DNA from: Pedobacter punctiformis
GTDB taxonomy: Bacteria; Bacteroidota; Bacteroidia; Sphingobacteriales; Sphingobacteriaceae
Assembly: GCF_027213715.1 (NCBI RefSeq)
Contig: NZ_JAPWGM010000005.1
Location: forward strand, 62,001 to 126,000
Length of the DNA stretch: 64,000 bases
Reading direction: 5' to 3'
The position numbers were made by a program, and so were the translations under genes. The notes below the pieces were generated by a model. That model ran no database searches and was not told where the DNA came from. It saw only the letters and a list, made by a program, of their open reading frames with translations. Shown in pieces: positions 55,176 through 64,000 of the stretch; within the stretch, counting starts at the first letter, position 1, and each line of letters begins with the position of its first letter.

Positions 55176-58100
55176 ATGTATAAAATTTATACCAGAATTT
55201 TGTGTATGCCTCCTGGCTACATACCTAAATTATTATTAATGATGAAGTTAGTTACGGTCATTTTGCTCGCCTCACTTATGCAGGTAAGTGCCGCTTCTTT
55301 TGGTCAGCTGGTTACGTTGAAAGAGAAAAATGTAACATTGGAGAAATTATTTAAAGAAATCAGAACACAATCAGGATATGACGTTTTATTGTCAACCAAT
55401 AAAATTAAAAGTACAACACTGGTTAATGCTGATTTTAATAATTCTACAATAGAAGCTGTTATGGACAAAATCCTTTCAGGTAAGGATTTAACTTACACCA
55501 TTGAAGATAAAACGATCTTAATCAAACCAAAAGAGAAAAATATTTTTGATAAGATCGCTAATTATTTTGCGGTTATAGAAGTTAAAGGTAAAGTACTTGG
55601 TGAAGATGGAAAGGGTATGCCAGGCGTTAGTATCCGAGAGAAAGGCATAAGCAATTCTGTAAGCACTAATTCAAATGGAGAATACACCATTAGAGTAGAT
55701 GAAAAAGCAACATTAGTATTTAGTTATGTAGGTTATAATACAGTAGAAGTTCCTGTAAACGGGCGTACAACAATTAATGTAAACATTAAAGAAAATGTTA
55801 GCGACTTAAAGACGGTTGATATTGTATCTACAGGTTACCAGGACTTAAATAAGAAATTATTTACCGGTTCATCAACTGCATTAAAAGCAACAGATGTTAA
55901 ACGTGACGGTATTAATGATGTAAGTCGGATGCTTGAAGGCCGCGTTGCCGGTGTATCTGTTCAAAACGTTTCCGGAACTTTCGGTGCTGCACCAAAAATT
56001 CGCGTTCGTGGAGCTACCTCTATCTCAGGAGATAACAAACCATTATGGGTTGTTGATGGTATTATTTTAGAAGATGTGGTTAATATTTCTAATGAACAAC
56101 TATCAACAGGAGATCCTTCTACATTGGTAGGTTCATCTGTTGCTGGGTTGAATCCTGATGATATAGAGAGTTTTAACATTTTGAAGGATGCTGCTGCTAC
56201 CGCACAATACGGAGCCAGAGCAATGAACGGAGTTGTAATTATCACTACGAAAAAAGGTAGAAATACCGAAGGTAAGCCGGTAATAACATACACCGGGAAT
56301 TTTTCCAGTTATATGAAACCTTCATATGAGAATTTTGATATCTTGAATTCAGCAGATCAGATGAATGTTTATCTGGAAATGCAAAATAAAGGATGGTTAA
56401 ATCATTCAAGTTCATCCCGTAGTGCAAATGGTGGGGTTTTTACTAAAATGTATAACCAAATGTATAATTATGATCCTGCTACCGGAACTTTCGGTTTGAA
56501 AAATGATGCTTTCAGTCAAAAGCAATTTTTGCAGCGTTATGCAGATAACAATACCAATTGGTTTGATATTTTGTTTAAACAATCATTTATGCAAGAACAC
56601 TCATTAGGTATATCAAGTGGTACAGCCAAATCGAAAATCTATGCATCTACCAGTTTCTTGCAGGATAATGGATGGACCGTTGGTGACAACGTTAAACGCT
56701 TTACTGGAAATGTTCGTGGTAACTTTGAAATTAACGATAAGTTGAGTATTGAGTTAATTACTCAGGGATCAATTCGTGATCAAAAAGCGCCAGGTACCCT
56801 GGGTAGAAATGGCAATCCGGTTTATGGTACATACGATCGTGATTTTGATATTAACCCATTTAGTTACGCCCTAAATACCAGTCGTACATTAACCGCTTAC
56901 GATGCTAATGGAAATAGAGAATTCTTTACTCAAAATTATGCTCCATTTAATATTTTGAATGAATTGGAAAACAATACATTAGAACTAAGCTTAATAGATT
57001 TTAAAGTTCAGGGCGGAGTTAAGTATAAAATCACCAAGGACTTGAAGTATTCATTTGATGGAGCTTATCGCTATGCAAAGACCAGTCAGGAGCATAAAAT
57101 TACTGAACATTCAAATATGGCGCAGGCATACCGTGCAGGTATAAGTCCTAATGATGCGACAATCAGAAATAATAATAAATTTTTATACAGCAACCCGGAT
57201 GATCCAAATGCGCTACCTGTTTCTGTGTTGCCATATGGAGGTTTTTACAAAACTAACGACGATAATATTACCAATTATTATGTGCGTAACAGTTTAGAAT
57301 ATGATAAAACCTTTAACGAAGATCACCTGGTTAACTTCTTTGCTACGCAAGAAATGCGTTATATAAACAGGCAAAATAAAGTATTTGATGGTTATGGATA
57401 TCAATATGATAAAGGCGGTGTTCCATTTATTGATCCAAATATTGTAAAATCAAATGTTGAAAGCGGCTTTAACTATTATAGTATGGGTTATCGCTACGAA
57501 AGATATTTAAATTACTCATTAAGAGCTGCTTATTCTTATAAAGGTAAATATAGTATCAACGCGACAGGACGCTATGATGGTTCAAACTTATTAGGAGAAT
57601 CACCAACTGCAAGATGGCTGCCAACATGGAATGTTTCAGGTGCCTGGAATATTGATACAGAAAATTTCATGCAAAGCGAGCGTATTAAGAATGTTGTTAA
57701 CCGTGCCACACTTCGTGCTACTTATGGCCTTGTTGCAAGCATGGGTACTGCCCAAAATTCTAGTTTAGTATTAAGAAGTATGGCTACACGTAGACCATAT
57801 ATACCAGAAAAAGAAACCAAATTGTACATAGATGGTCTGGAAAATTCAGAGCTTACTTTCGAAAAACTTAATGAATTGAACGTGGGTCTGGATTTAGGTT
57901 TATTTGGTGATCGCTTGACTTTAACCGTTGATGCTTATAAAAGAAAAAGTTTTGATTTAATTGGTGAATTTAGAAATGGAGGTATTGGTGGTGAATCGGT
58001 TAAGCAAGCTAATTATGCAGACATGGAATCACATGGTATCGAGGCTGCATTAGGGGCAAAAGTTTTGAAAACCACTAATTTTAACTGGTCATCTCAATTG

Positions 58101-58859
58101 ATTTTTGGCTATAATAAAAACAAAATCACAAACCTTAAAAATCAACCACTAATATTTGATCTAATTGGAGCTGATGGTGGTCCATTAGAAGGATATGCAC
58201 AAAGAGGCCTGTTCTCTCTCGATTTTAAAGGATTAGATCCACTGAACGGTTCGCCAAAGTTTATGAATAATGAAGGTGTAGTGAGTGGTGATGTTTATCT
58301 TCAAAGCGATGTTGTAAAATACCTGAAATATGAAGGACCAATTGATCCAAAATATACCGGAGGTTTCTCAAATACATTTAAATACAAAGATTTTACTTTA
58401 TCAGCACTGGTAACCTTTGCTGCAGGAAATAAAGTTCGTCTGTCGCCAGCGTTTAAAACAAGCTATACTGACTTAGACGCAATGCCTAAGGCATTTTTAA
58501 GCCGTTGGGAAATGCAGGGAGATGAGCTGAAAACTAATGTTCCATCAATTTTAGACGCACTTGAAGCAACATCTTTTAGAAGTGTTTATGCTTATAATAA
58601 TTACAATTATTCTACTGAAAGAGTAGCAGATGGTGGTTTTGTAAGAATGAAACAAATTATATTAAGCTATAACATTCCTGCAAAATATACTAAGAAATTG
58701 GGCTTAACGAATTCATCTATTAGTGCGGTAGGAAATAATCTATTCTTAATTTATTCGGATAAAAAATTAAATGGACAAGATCCGGAGTTCTTTGGATCAG
58801 GTGGTGTGGCATTGCCAATCCCGCGTCAGTTTACATTATCTTTAAAGGTAGGATTCTAA
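55176..58859 (+). CDS. SusC/RagA-type TonB-dependent receptor with STN domain
   Basis: 1227 residues from the ATG at 55176; a GTG at 55149 is less typical. The signal region is MMKLVTVILLASLMQVSAA. Next come an STN domain at about 45-120 (VTLEKLFKEIRTQSGYDVLL), which signals to FecR, and a carboxypeptidase-regulatory-like domain at about 133-205 (GKVLGEDGKGMPGVSI; FSYVGYNTVEV). A TonB plug is at about 215-370 (PLWVVDGIILEDV; QYGARAMNGVVIITTKKG), and a beta barrel ends LSLKVGF. It imports an oligomer captured by the SusD protein. The substrate is not evident. Confidence 0.95.
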   Translation: MYKIYTRILCMPPGYIPKLLLMMKLVTVILLASLMQVSAASFGQLVTLKEKNVTLEKLFKEIRTQSGYDVLLSTNKIKSTTLVNADFNNSTIEAVMDKILSGKDLTYTIEDKTILIKPKEKNIFDKIANYFAVIEVKGKVLGEDGKGMPGVSIREKGISNSVSTNSNGEYTIRVDEKATLVFSYVGYNTVEVPVNGRTTINVNIKENVSDLKTVDIVSTGYQDLNKKLFTGSSTALKATDVKRDGINDVSRMLEGRVAGVSVQNVSGTFGAAPKIRVRGATSISGDNKPLWVVDGIILEDVVNISNEQLSTGDPSTLVGSSVAGLNPDDIESFNILKDAAATAQYGARAMNGVVIITTKKGRNTEGKPVITYTGNFSSYMKPSYENFDILNSADQMNVYLEMQNKGWLNHSSSSRSANGGVFTKMYNQMYNYDPATGTFGLKNDAFSQKQFLQRYADNNTNWFDILFKQSFMQEHSLGISSGTAKSKIYASTSFLQDNGWTVGDNVKRFTGNVRGNFEINDKLSIELITQGSIRDQKAPGTLGRNGNPVYGTYDRDFDINPFSYALNTSRTLTAYDANGNREFFTQNYAPFNILNELENNTLELSLIDFKVQGGVKYKITKDLKYSFDGAYRYAKTSQEHKITEHSNMAQAYRAGISPNDATIRNNNKFLYSNPDDPNALPVSVLPYGGFYKTNDDNITNYYVRNSLEYDKTFNEDHLVNFFATQEMRYINRQNKVFDGYGYQYDKGGVPFIDPNIVKSNVESGFNYYSMGYRYERYLNYSLRAAYSYKGKYSINATGRYDGSNLLGESPTARWLPTWNVSGAWNIDTENFMQSERIKNVVNRATLRATYGLVASMGTAQNSSLVLRSMATRRPYIPEKETKLYIDGLENSELTFEKLNELNVGLDLGLFGDRLTLTVDAYKRKSFDLIGEFRNGGIGGESVKQANYADMESHGIEAALGAKVLKTTNFNWSSQLIFGYNKNKITNLKNQPLIFDLIGADGGPLEGYAQRGLFSLDFKGLDPLNGSPKFMNNEGVVSGDVYLQSDVVKYLKYEGPIDPKYTGGFSNTFKYKDFTLSALVTFAAGNKVRLSPAFKTSYTDLDAMPKAFLSRWEMQGDELKTNVPSILDALEATSFRSVYAYNNYNYSTERVADGGFVRMKQIILSYNIPAKYTKKLGLTNSSISAVGNNLFLIYSDKKLNGQDPEFFGSGGVALPIPRQFTLSLKVGF

Positions 58860-58869
58860 ATAAAATATC

Positions 58870-60330
58870 ATGAAAAAAATATATATATCTATTATTGCTC
58901 TATCCCTTATCTCGAGTTTAGGGTGTAAGAAATTTTTAGAGCAGGCTCCAGATCAGAGAACTGAATTAAATTCTGTAGAAAAGGTATCAGAACTTTTAAC
59001 CAGTGCTTATCCAGAAGGAAACTATATCGCTTTTACCGAAACATCATCAGATAATGTGGAAGATAAAGGCCCCGGTATAGGTGATGAAGATAGAGCGATA
59101 GTTTTGCCTTATAACTGGAAAGACAATGATGATAATAGTGAGGACACGCCTACAAATTATTGGAATTCTTGTTATACTGCAATCGCTGCTGCAAATGCTG
59201 CATTAGAAACAATTGGTAAAGCACCCGATCAGACCGCTTATTTGCCATATAAAGGTGAAGCTTTAGTTGCCAGAGCGTACGCACATTTTATGTTGGTTAC
59301 CCTTTATTCTAAAGCTTATGAAGCCGGAACGGCTAATGATGCACCAGGTATTCCTTATGTTACGGAGCCAGAAAAGGTTGTAGTTGGCCAATATTCCAGA
59401 GGTACTGTAGCTTCTGTTTATGCTAATATAGAAAAGGATTTATTAGAGGGATTGCCATTATTAAGAAATACAGCTTATAAAATCCCTAAATACCATTTTA
59501 ATATTTCTGCAGGTAATGCATTTGCGGCAAGGTTTTTCTTATTTAAAAAGGACTATGATAAAGTAATCCAGTATGCAAGTGCAGTTTCACCCGGAAATTC
59601 ATTTGCTACTATTCTTAGACCATGGAATACCAGATACAATACTTATACATTGGATGAAATGTATCTTTATTTTACGCAGGCATCTGAACCTTCCACATTA
59701 TTATTAATAGAGACTGCTTCATCCTGGGCAAGAACACGTACACCTCGTTTTGGTTACGGACAAATTATAAATAATGAAGTTTTTACAAATAATGTTACGG
59801 GTGCCAGATGGTGTTATAAATCAGCTTATTATGGTCAGCCACATTATAGTATGCTTAAATGGAATGAGTATTTTGTTAAAACAAGTCCAAATGCGACTAT
59901 TGGATTTCCATATACGATTGTACCTGTATTAACTGCTGATGAGACTTTGTTAAATCGGGCTGAAGCTTATGCTGCATCCGGACAAAATACATTGGCATTA
60001 CAAGATTTAAATACTTACTGCAGTACCAGAATCCTGAATTATAATGCAAGTACTCATGCCGTAACTTTGGCTAAGATTGCTGCTTTTTATGGAATAGCAG
60101 ATCCTAAAGAGGGTTTGATAGCAACTATTTTAGATTTTAAGAAAAAAGAATATACGCAGGAAGGACTGCGTTGGTTTGATATTTTGAGGTATAAATTGCC
60201 TGTTAAACATAAAATTTTTGCAGTAAACGGTTCATTTGAAACTATTGAACTTGCCGCTGACGACCCTCGTAAATTATTTCAACTTCCATCACAGGTAACC
60301 CTGTCTGGTATAAAACAAAATCCAAGATAA
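58870..60330 (+). CDS. SusD/RagB-type surface lipoprotein
   Basis: 486 residues with lipobox SSLGCKKFLEQAP near 19. The SusD fold is shown by TPTNYWNSCYTAIAAANAAL near 95-114, GEALVARAYAHFMLVTLYSKAY near 134-155, ADETLLNRAEAYAASGQ near 359, and the closing LDFKKKEYTQEGLRWFDILRYKLP. It forms the lid over the SusC barrel and binds the ligand. It starts 10 bp after susC. Confidence 0.95.
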   Translation: MKKIYISIIALSLISSLGCKKFLEQAPDQRTELNSVEKVSELLTSAYPEGNYIAFTETSSDNVEDKGPGIGDEDRAIVLPYNWKDNDDNSEDTPTNYWNSCYTAIAAANAALETIGKAPDQTAYLPYKGEALVARAYAHFMLVTLYSKAYEAGTANDAPGIPYVTEPEKVVVGQYSRGTVASVYANIEKDLLEGLPLLRNTAYKIPKYHFNISAGNAFAARFFLFKKDYDKVIQYASAVSPGNSFATILRPWNTRYNTYTLDEMYLYFTQASEPSTLLLIETASSWARTRTPRFGYGQIINNEVFTNNVTGARWCYKSAYYGQPHYSMLKWNEYFVKTSPNATIGFPYTIVPVLTADETLLNRAEAYAASGQNTLALQDLNTYCSTRILNYNASTHAVTLAKIAAFYGIADPKEGLIATILDFKKKEYTQEGLRWFDILRYKLPVKHKIFAVNGSFETIELAADDPRKLFQLPSQVTLSGIKQNPR

Positions 60331-60332
60331 TT

Positions 60333-61697
60333 ATGAAAAAGACATTAAAAAATGGATTTGTTGCATTGTCTATGCTAGCAATCCTTGCATCTTGTAAAAA
60401 AGAAGGCACTCTAAACGCAAATTTAGATGCGATTGATCAAAATATAATTAAAGATAAAAACGCAACCGATATTTGGTTGGATCAAAATTTTTTAACCCCT
60501 TATAATATAGAAACCAAATACCGATTTGATCGTTTTGAACTGCCATCAGGAAAGAACATCACACCGCCGGCGGTGGATAAGGTAATCCCTGCAATGGAAA
60601 TGGTTCGTGATGTATGGATCAGACCATACGAAGTGGTGGGTGGTGCAGATTTTATTAAAAAGATTTCTCCAAAACAATTTGTGTTGGCGGGTAGTGCCGA
60701 GTATAACAGTAATGGATCAATAACACTGGGAACTGCAGAAGGAGGACGTAAAATTGTGCTCTATGTGGTTAACTCTTTTGATAAAACCAACCTGGCATCA
60801 GTTAAGCAGATGATTCAGGTTATTCAACACGAATACACCCATATTTTGAATCAAACTGTTGATTTTTCACCAGAATATCAAACCGTTTCTCGTGGTGGGT
60901 ACGAGGCAAACTGGACGCAGAGGCCACTTTCTGAAGCATATTCATTAGGTTTTATTACACAATATGCAAGGGTATCTCCAGGCGAAGATTTTGCTGAACA
61001 ATCGTCTAACATGTTGATGATGGGTAGAGTACAATATAATGGTATTGTTGCCTCTCTTCCTGCTGACGCACAAATTAAATTAAAAAAGAAAGAACAGTAT
61101 GTAGTTGATTATTTTAAAACAGCTTTTAATATCGACTTTTATCAGTTGCAAACTGAAGTGCAAAAAGCATTATTTAAAATTTCTGCACCAGTATTGCATA
61201 AAATGATTGGTCTAGGTATCGGATACACTACATTAACAACAAACCCTTCTGTAGACCCTAGTCAGTCGACAGAATTTTTAACGACGTGGAACACCTCGAA
61301 AACTGCTGTTGCAGCCATTGGAGGTGCAGGCAGACAGTTAAATAATATGCAGTTTATTTTTGGTACGGGTAATTTACTAACTGTGCGCTATAATTACACC
61401 AACTCAGCTGGTTCGGTATTGCAGGCAGATGCAGATTACACTATGGTTGTAAATGCAACGACCGGAGTAGCAACGATTACCTTAAATGCAACTCAACCAA
61501 CAACAACAACTTATACTAATATGAATACCTTGAGGCCAGGTGTTGCTGCGATCAACACTTATTTAACATCAAGTACTTTTAGAATAAACTGGATTAACCA
61601 AATTATACCAGGGCAAATTGGGTTTGTAGGTTCTTTAGGAGCATTTTATAAATCAACAAATGCCAATTCTTACATCTATGGAGTCATGGGGAATTAA
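60333..61697 (+). CDS. Zinc metallohydrolase lipoprotein associated with SusC/SusD
   Basis: 454 residues with lipobox AILASCKKEG near 20. The zinc motif HEYTH (VIQHEYTHILNQ) lies near residue 166. A Glu further on, in QRPLSEAYSLGF near 200, is a candidate third ligand. The arrangement fits the substrate import-associated HExxH lipoprotein family found in Bacteroidota uptake loci. It is presumably a surface peptidase or similar hydrolase that prepares substrate for the SusC/SusD pair; activity is inferred. It starts 2 bp after susD. Confidence 0.9.
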   Translation: MKKTLKNGFVALSMLAILASCKKEGTLNANLDAIDQNIIKDKNATDIWLDQNFLTPYNIETKYRFDRFELPSGKNITPPAVDKVIPAMEMVRDVWIRPYEVVGGADFIKKISPKQFVLAGSAEYNSNGSITLGTAEGGRKIVLYVVNSFDKTNLASVKQMIQVIQHEYTHILNQTVDFSPEYQTVSRGGYEANWTQRPLSEAYSLGFITQYARVSPGEDFAEQSSNMLMMGRVQYNGIVASLPADAQIKLKKKEQYVVDYFKTAFNIDFYQLQTEVQKALFKISAPVLHKMIGLGIGYTTLTTNPSVDPSQSTEFLTTWNTSKTAVAAIGGAGRQLNNMQFIFGTGNLLTVRYNYTNSAGSVLQADADYTMVVNATTGVATITLNATQPTTTTYTNMNTLRPGVAAINTYLTSSTFRINWINQIIPGQIGFVGSLGAFYKSTNANSYIYGVMGN

Positions 61698-61714
61698 TTT
61701 AAAGACAAATTGAC

Positions 61715-63028
61715 ATGAAAAAAATACTATTATATTCATTATTATCTTTTTCCCTTTTTACAGGATGTAAAAAAGATGAGACTCTGGTTGATGGACAACG
61801 ACCGGAAGAAAGGATTACTGAAGCAGTAACTAAATATTCAAATACTTTAACAGGCAGTACTTATGGCTGGAAAGCTTTCTTATATCCTGATGGGGGAGGC
61901 GGTTACTCTTTTTACCTGAATTTTAATAAAGAAAACAAGGTTACCATGTACGCCGATTTAGATTACGATCCGGCACAAAAGAGTATGGAAAGTACGTATA
62001 AGGTAAGAGCATTGCAAAATCCTACCCTATCATTCGATACCTATAATTATATGCATATTCTTGCTGATCCTAATCCAAGTACTTTTGGTGGTGTAGCAGG
62101 ATGGGGAGTTTATTCAGATTTCGAGTTCTCTATTGATAAAGAGACTGGGGATACTATAAAATTAACCGGTAAACTACTTGGAAGTAAATTGGTTTTAGTG
62201 AAGGCTACACAAGCTGAGAAAACTTCATATGACTCAAAAGGATTGTACAATTCAATTAATACTACAGTAAATTATACAACAGCAAATAAAAATTTATATG
62301 TTTTATTGGGCGATGCAACTAAAGTGCAAACTACAATTGATGTATTTAATAAGATTTTCAGTTTAACCTGGGAAGATAATGGAGACGTAAAAACAACCTC
62401 TACGGGATTTGCATTTACCTTAACCGGAATAGTTTTAAAAGAACCTTTATTTTATAAAGGTAAAAAAATAACAGAGTTAACATGGGACCCTGTTAAGGGA
62501 GTTTATTATACAACTGTTGATGGTGTAAGGGTTGAAGTCATAATTTCGGCAACACCAATTTTACCTTTGCATTTATTAATAGGTATAAATTATACGACCA
62601 TAACTGCACCTAATGGTACAACATATCCGGGTTGGTCAGCAGATTTTCAAACCAGACGAGCTTCAGCAGCAGCAGCAATGTTAGCAGGCCCATACGGGCT
62701 AAGGCTTGATAAAATGACTTTCAAGTTTAATACAATTCAAAAAACGATGGTTTTAACGGTTGATATATACCAGGGAGCAACCAGGTTTGTTGGAGATTTT
62801 CCATATACCTATACAAAAACAACTGCTGGTGTTTATAAATTCACAGCGGGAGCACCTACAGGAAACGCAGCATTGATTGTTGCTAATATGGCTCCTTTAA
62901 CCACACAGCGTTTAGATGTTAATCAGTTTACCTTAGACTATTTTACTCATCCGACAACTGGCGCAGTGTTAGGACAATTTAAGAGTGTAGAAAACCCAGG
63001 TTTTACATTTACAGGAACATTACAATAA
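61715..63028 (+). CDS. DUF4302 surface lipoprotein
   Basis: 437 residues with lipobox FTGCKKDE near 18. The first part (GSTYGWKAFLYPDGGGGYSFYLNF) and the Asp/Tyr-rich strands that follow fit DUF4302, a family found next to the SusC/SusD and HExxH lipoprotein genes. The function is unknown, probably substrate capture at the cell surface. It is the last gene of the locus; two hairpins follow. Confidence 0.85.
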   Translation: MKKILLYSLLSFSLFTGCKKDETLVDGQRPEERITEAVTKYSNTLTGSTYGWKAFLYPDGGGGYSFYLNFNKENKVTMYADLDYDPAQKSMESTYKVRALQNPTLSFDTYNYMHILADPNPSTFGGVAGWGVYSDFEFSIDKETGDTIKLTGKLLGSKLVLVKATQAEKTSYDSKGLYNSINTTVNYTTANKNLYVLLGDATKVQTTIDVFNKIFSLTWEDNGDVKTTSTGFAFTLTGIVLKEPLFYKGKKITELTWDPVKGVYYTTVDGVRVEVIISATPILPLHLLIGINYTTITAPNGTTYPGWSADFQTRRASAAAAMLAGPYGLRLDKMTFKFNTIQKTMVLTVDIYQGATRFVGDFPYTYTKTTAGVYKFTAGAPTGNAALIVANMAPLTTQRLDVNQFTLDYFTHPTTGAVLGQFKSVENPGFTFTGTLQ

Positions 63029-63041
63029 ATTATATGCGCTC

Positions 63042-63074
63042 TTAATACCCTTACTCAAAAGGTAAGGGTATTAA
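63042..63074 (+). terminator. First hairpin after the uptake locus
   Basis: TTAATACCCTTAC (63042-63054) and GTAAGGGTATTAA (63062-63074) form a perfect 13-bp stem with a 7-nt loop. Confidence 0.75.
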
Positions 63075-63092
63075 ATTTTATGATGATTGTGA

Positions 63093-63126
63093 AAAAAAGC
63101 CCCATCCTAAAAAGTGGGGCTTTTTT
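63093..63126 (+). terminator. Second, T-tailed terminator
   Basis: AAAAAAGCCCCA (63093-63104) and TGGGGCTTTTTT (63115-63126) form a perfect 12-bp stem with a T-run. Confidence 0.93.
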
Positions 63127-63164
63127 ATGACATAATTTTTAATTCCCTCCAACCGTTTTATCTG

Positions 63165-63172
63165 TATATTTG
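63165..63172 (+). promoter_or_regulatory. -7 promoter box
   Basis: TATATTTG matches TAnnTTTG and ends 5 bp before the ATG at 63178, again implying a very short leader. Confidence 0.5.
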
Positions 63173-63177
63173 CAACA

Positions 63178-63450
63178 ATGAAAAAGAAAGTAGTTTTTAT
63201 CTTATTTCTGTTTGCCCTAACTTTTGCCATTAGCCCTAAGGTTAATGCGCAATGTGCTATGTGTAGCATTAATGCAGAGCAAGGTGTAAAAAATGGTAAT
63301 ACACAAGCCGAAGGATTAAATACCGGAGTAATCTACTTATTGTCTATTCCTTATCTGATGGCACTTGTTGTTGGGGTGATTTGGTATAAAAAATACCGCA
63401 AAAAGAATGTTCAGCTTAACATGAAAAGCGAGCCGATTAACCTGAATTAA
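63178..63450 (+). CDS. Small membrane protein with CxxC motif
   Basis: 90 residues. A signal peptide or first helix (VVFILFLFALTFAISPKVNAQ) precedes CAMCSINAEQGVKNGNTQ, and a second membrane helix (VIYLLSIPYLMALVVGVIWY) and basic tail follow. The short CxxC loop would face the periplasm. I recognise similar hypothetical proteins in Bacteroidota but no known function. The next gene starts 3 bp after its stop, so they are co-transcribed. Confidence 0.75.
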   Translation: MKKKVVFILFLFALTFAISPKVNAQCAMCSINAEQGVKNGNTQAEGLNTGVIYLLSIPYLMALVVGVIWYKKYRKKNVQLNMKSEPINLN

Positions 63451-63453
63451 GCA

Positions 63454-63849
63454 ATGTCTGATAAAACCTCTAAGCTATATGCAATGGTGCATGCAAAATG
63501 CCCGCATTGTCGCAGAGGCGATATTTTTACAGGCAGTATGTATGGCTTTAACATTCAGCATACCAAAGAAATTTGCAGCCATTGTGCACAAAGGATTGAA
63601 ATAGAGCCCGGTTATTTTTATGCGGCAATGTATGTAAGTTATGCAATGAATGTGATAGAAATGCTGATTGCCAGTTTTATTACCTACTTAATTTGTGGTC
63701 CTTTAACTGACGAAACTTTTTGGACCTACCTTATTGTGATTTTTGCAGGATGTTTTCTCTTATATCCATTCAATTACAGATATTCGAGAATTATTTTATT
63801 ACACGTTTTATCGCCAAATATTAAGTACAAACCTTATTACGATAAATAG
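63454..63849 (+). CDS. DUF983 membrane protein
   Basis: 131 residues. The N-terminal part has a zinc-ribbon-like set of Cys pairs (AKCPHCRRGDIF and EICSHCAQRIEIEPG). Membrane helices follow (AMYVSYAMNVIEMLIASFITYLI and FWTYLIVIFAGCFLLYPF). These features fit DUF983, whose role is unknown. It forms a pair with the CxxC membrane protein in front of it. Confidence 0.9.
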   Translation: MSDKTSKLYAMVHAKCPHCRRGDIFTGSMYGFNIQHTKEICSHCAQRIEIEPGYFYAAMYVSYAMNVIEMLIASFITYLICGPLTDETFWTYLIVIFAGCFLLYPFNYRYSRIILLHVLSPNIKYKPYYDK

Positions 63850-63850
63850 A

Positions 63851-63941
63851 TTAATTGTTTAAACTGTTTGAATCGGTAACTGAGTGACAGAATATTTAGT
63901 TTTTAAACTGTTTAATCGCTCAATTAAACAATTAACCGATT
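63851..63941. repeat. Repeat-rich spacer, including 13-mer copy 2
   Basis: TTTAAACTGTTT occurs directly repeated (63858-63869 and 63902-63913). TTAATTGTTTAA (63851-63862) recurs inverted at 63924-63935. CAATTAACCGATT (63929-63941) is the reverse complement of the 13-mer at 35011-35023. Confidence 0.6.
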
Positions 63942-63978
63942 AAATAAGTTAACCAAAAAACAATTAAACCAATACTGT

Positions 63979-64000
63979 ATGCTTAAAAAAGAAACCCTCA
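63979..64000 (+). CDS. Start of an unidentified gene, cut by the window edge
   Basis: An ATG at 63979 opens a frame reading MLKKETL to the end of the window, after an A-rich leader. Seven codons are too few to identify the product. Confidence 0.3.

Overview
The window looks like chromosomal DNA of a low-GC Bacteroidota, most likely Pedobacter or a close member of the Sphingobacteriaceae. Supporting signs are -7 promoter boxes of the Bacteroidota form TAnnTTTG, few Shine-Dalgarno sequences, a SusC/SusD locus run by an ECF sigma/FecR pair, many lineage-typical families (DUF4251, DUF4302, DUF4369, DUF983, DUF2027), and an alternative complex III (ACIII) to cytochrome oxidase gene block. I see no rRNA, tRNA, CRISPR array, insertion sequence or prophage.

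Layout. 1-14.3 kb: housekeeping and envelope genes, mostly on +: the 3' end of rsgA, an Smr-domain protein, secA with its own terminator, a SPOR protein, an M20 amidohydrolase, a secreted serine hydrolase, a GDSL esterase, dnaG, a YraN-type nuclease and a glutamine cyclotransferase lipoprotein. 14.3-19.6 kb (minus): a DUF4251 protein, an active/inactive pair of M16 peptidases and pgi. 19.7-29.5 kb: mixed genes, including a second M20 amidohydrolase, prfB with its programmed +1 frameshift, an esterase, a SirB1-like protein, a methyltransferase, a DUF4369 protein and a PNGase F-like protein.

29.5-33.8 kb is the most unusual locus. A BlaI-type repressor lies behind an array of similar 12-bp motifs spaced exactly 20 bp apart. 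It is followed by two BlaR1-type M56 membrane metallopeptidases. One is fused to a periplasmic cell-wall amidase domain. The other runs, through an apparent one-base frameshift, into a region resembling LptA/OstA. It reads as a cell-envelope sensing circuit whose sensors carry their own envelope-acting domains.

33.8-36.1 kb: an Omp85-like barrel protein and a deoxyhypusine synthase-like protein that lacks the catalytic lysine. 36.3-52.8 kb: one continuous respiratory block, actABCDEF (ACIII), coxB, coxA, ctaA, ctaB, two subunit III-like genes, a subunit IV gene, a SCO-like protein without copper ligands, and a DUF420 protein. Together these would move electrons from menaquinol through ACIII cytochromes to a haem-copper oxidase. 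52.9-63.0 kb: ECF sigma, FecR anti-sigma, SusC, SusD, an HExxH metallohydrolase lipoprotein and a DUF4302 lipoprotein, an uptake locus without a recognisable glycoside hydrolase. 63.1-64.0 kb: two small genes, a repeat-rich spacer and the first codons of another gene.

Functions are assigned by motif reading alone; no database search was run.
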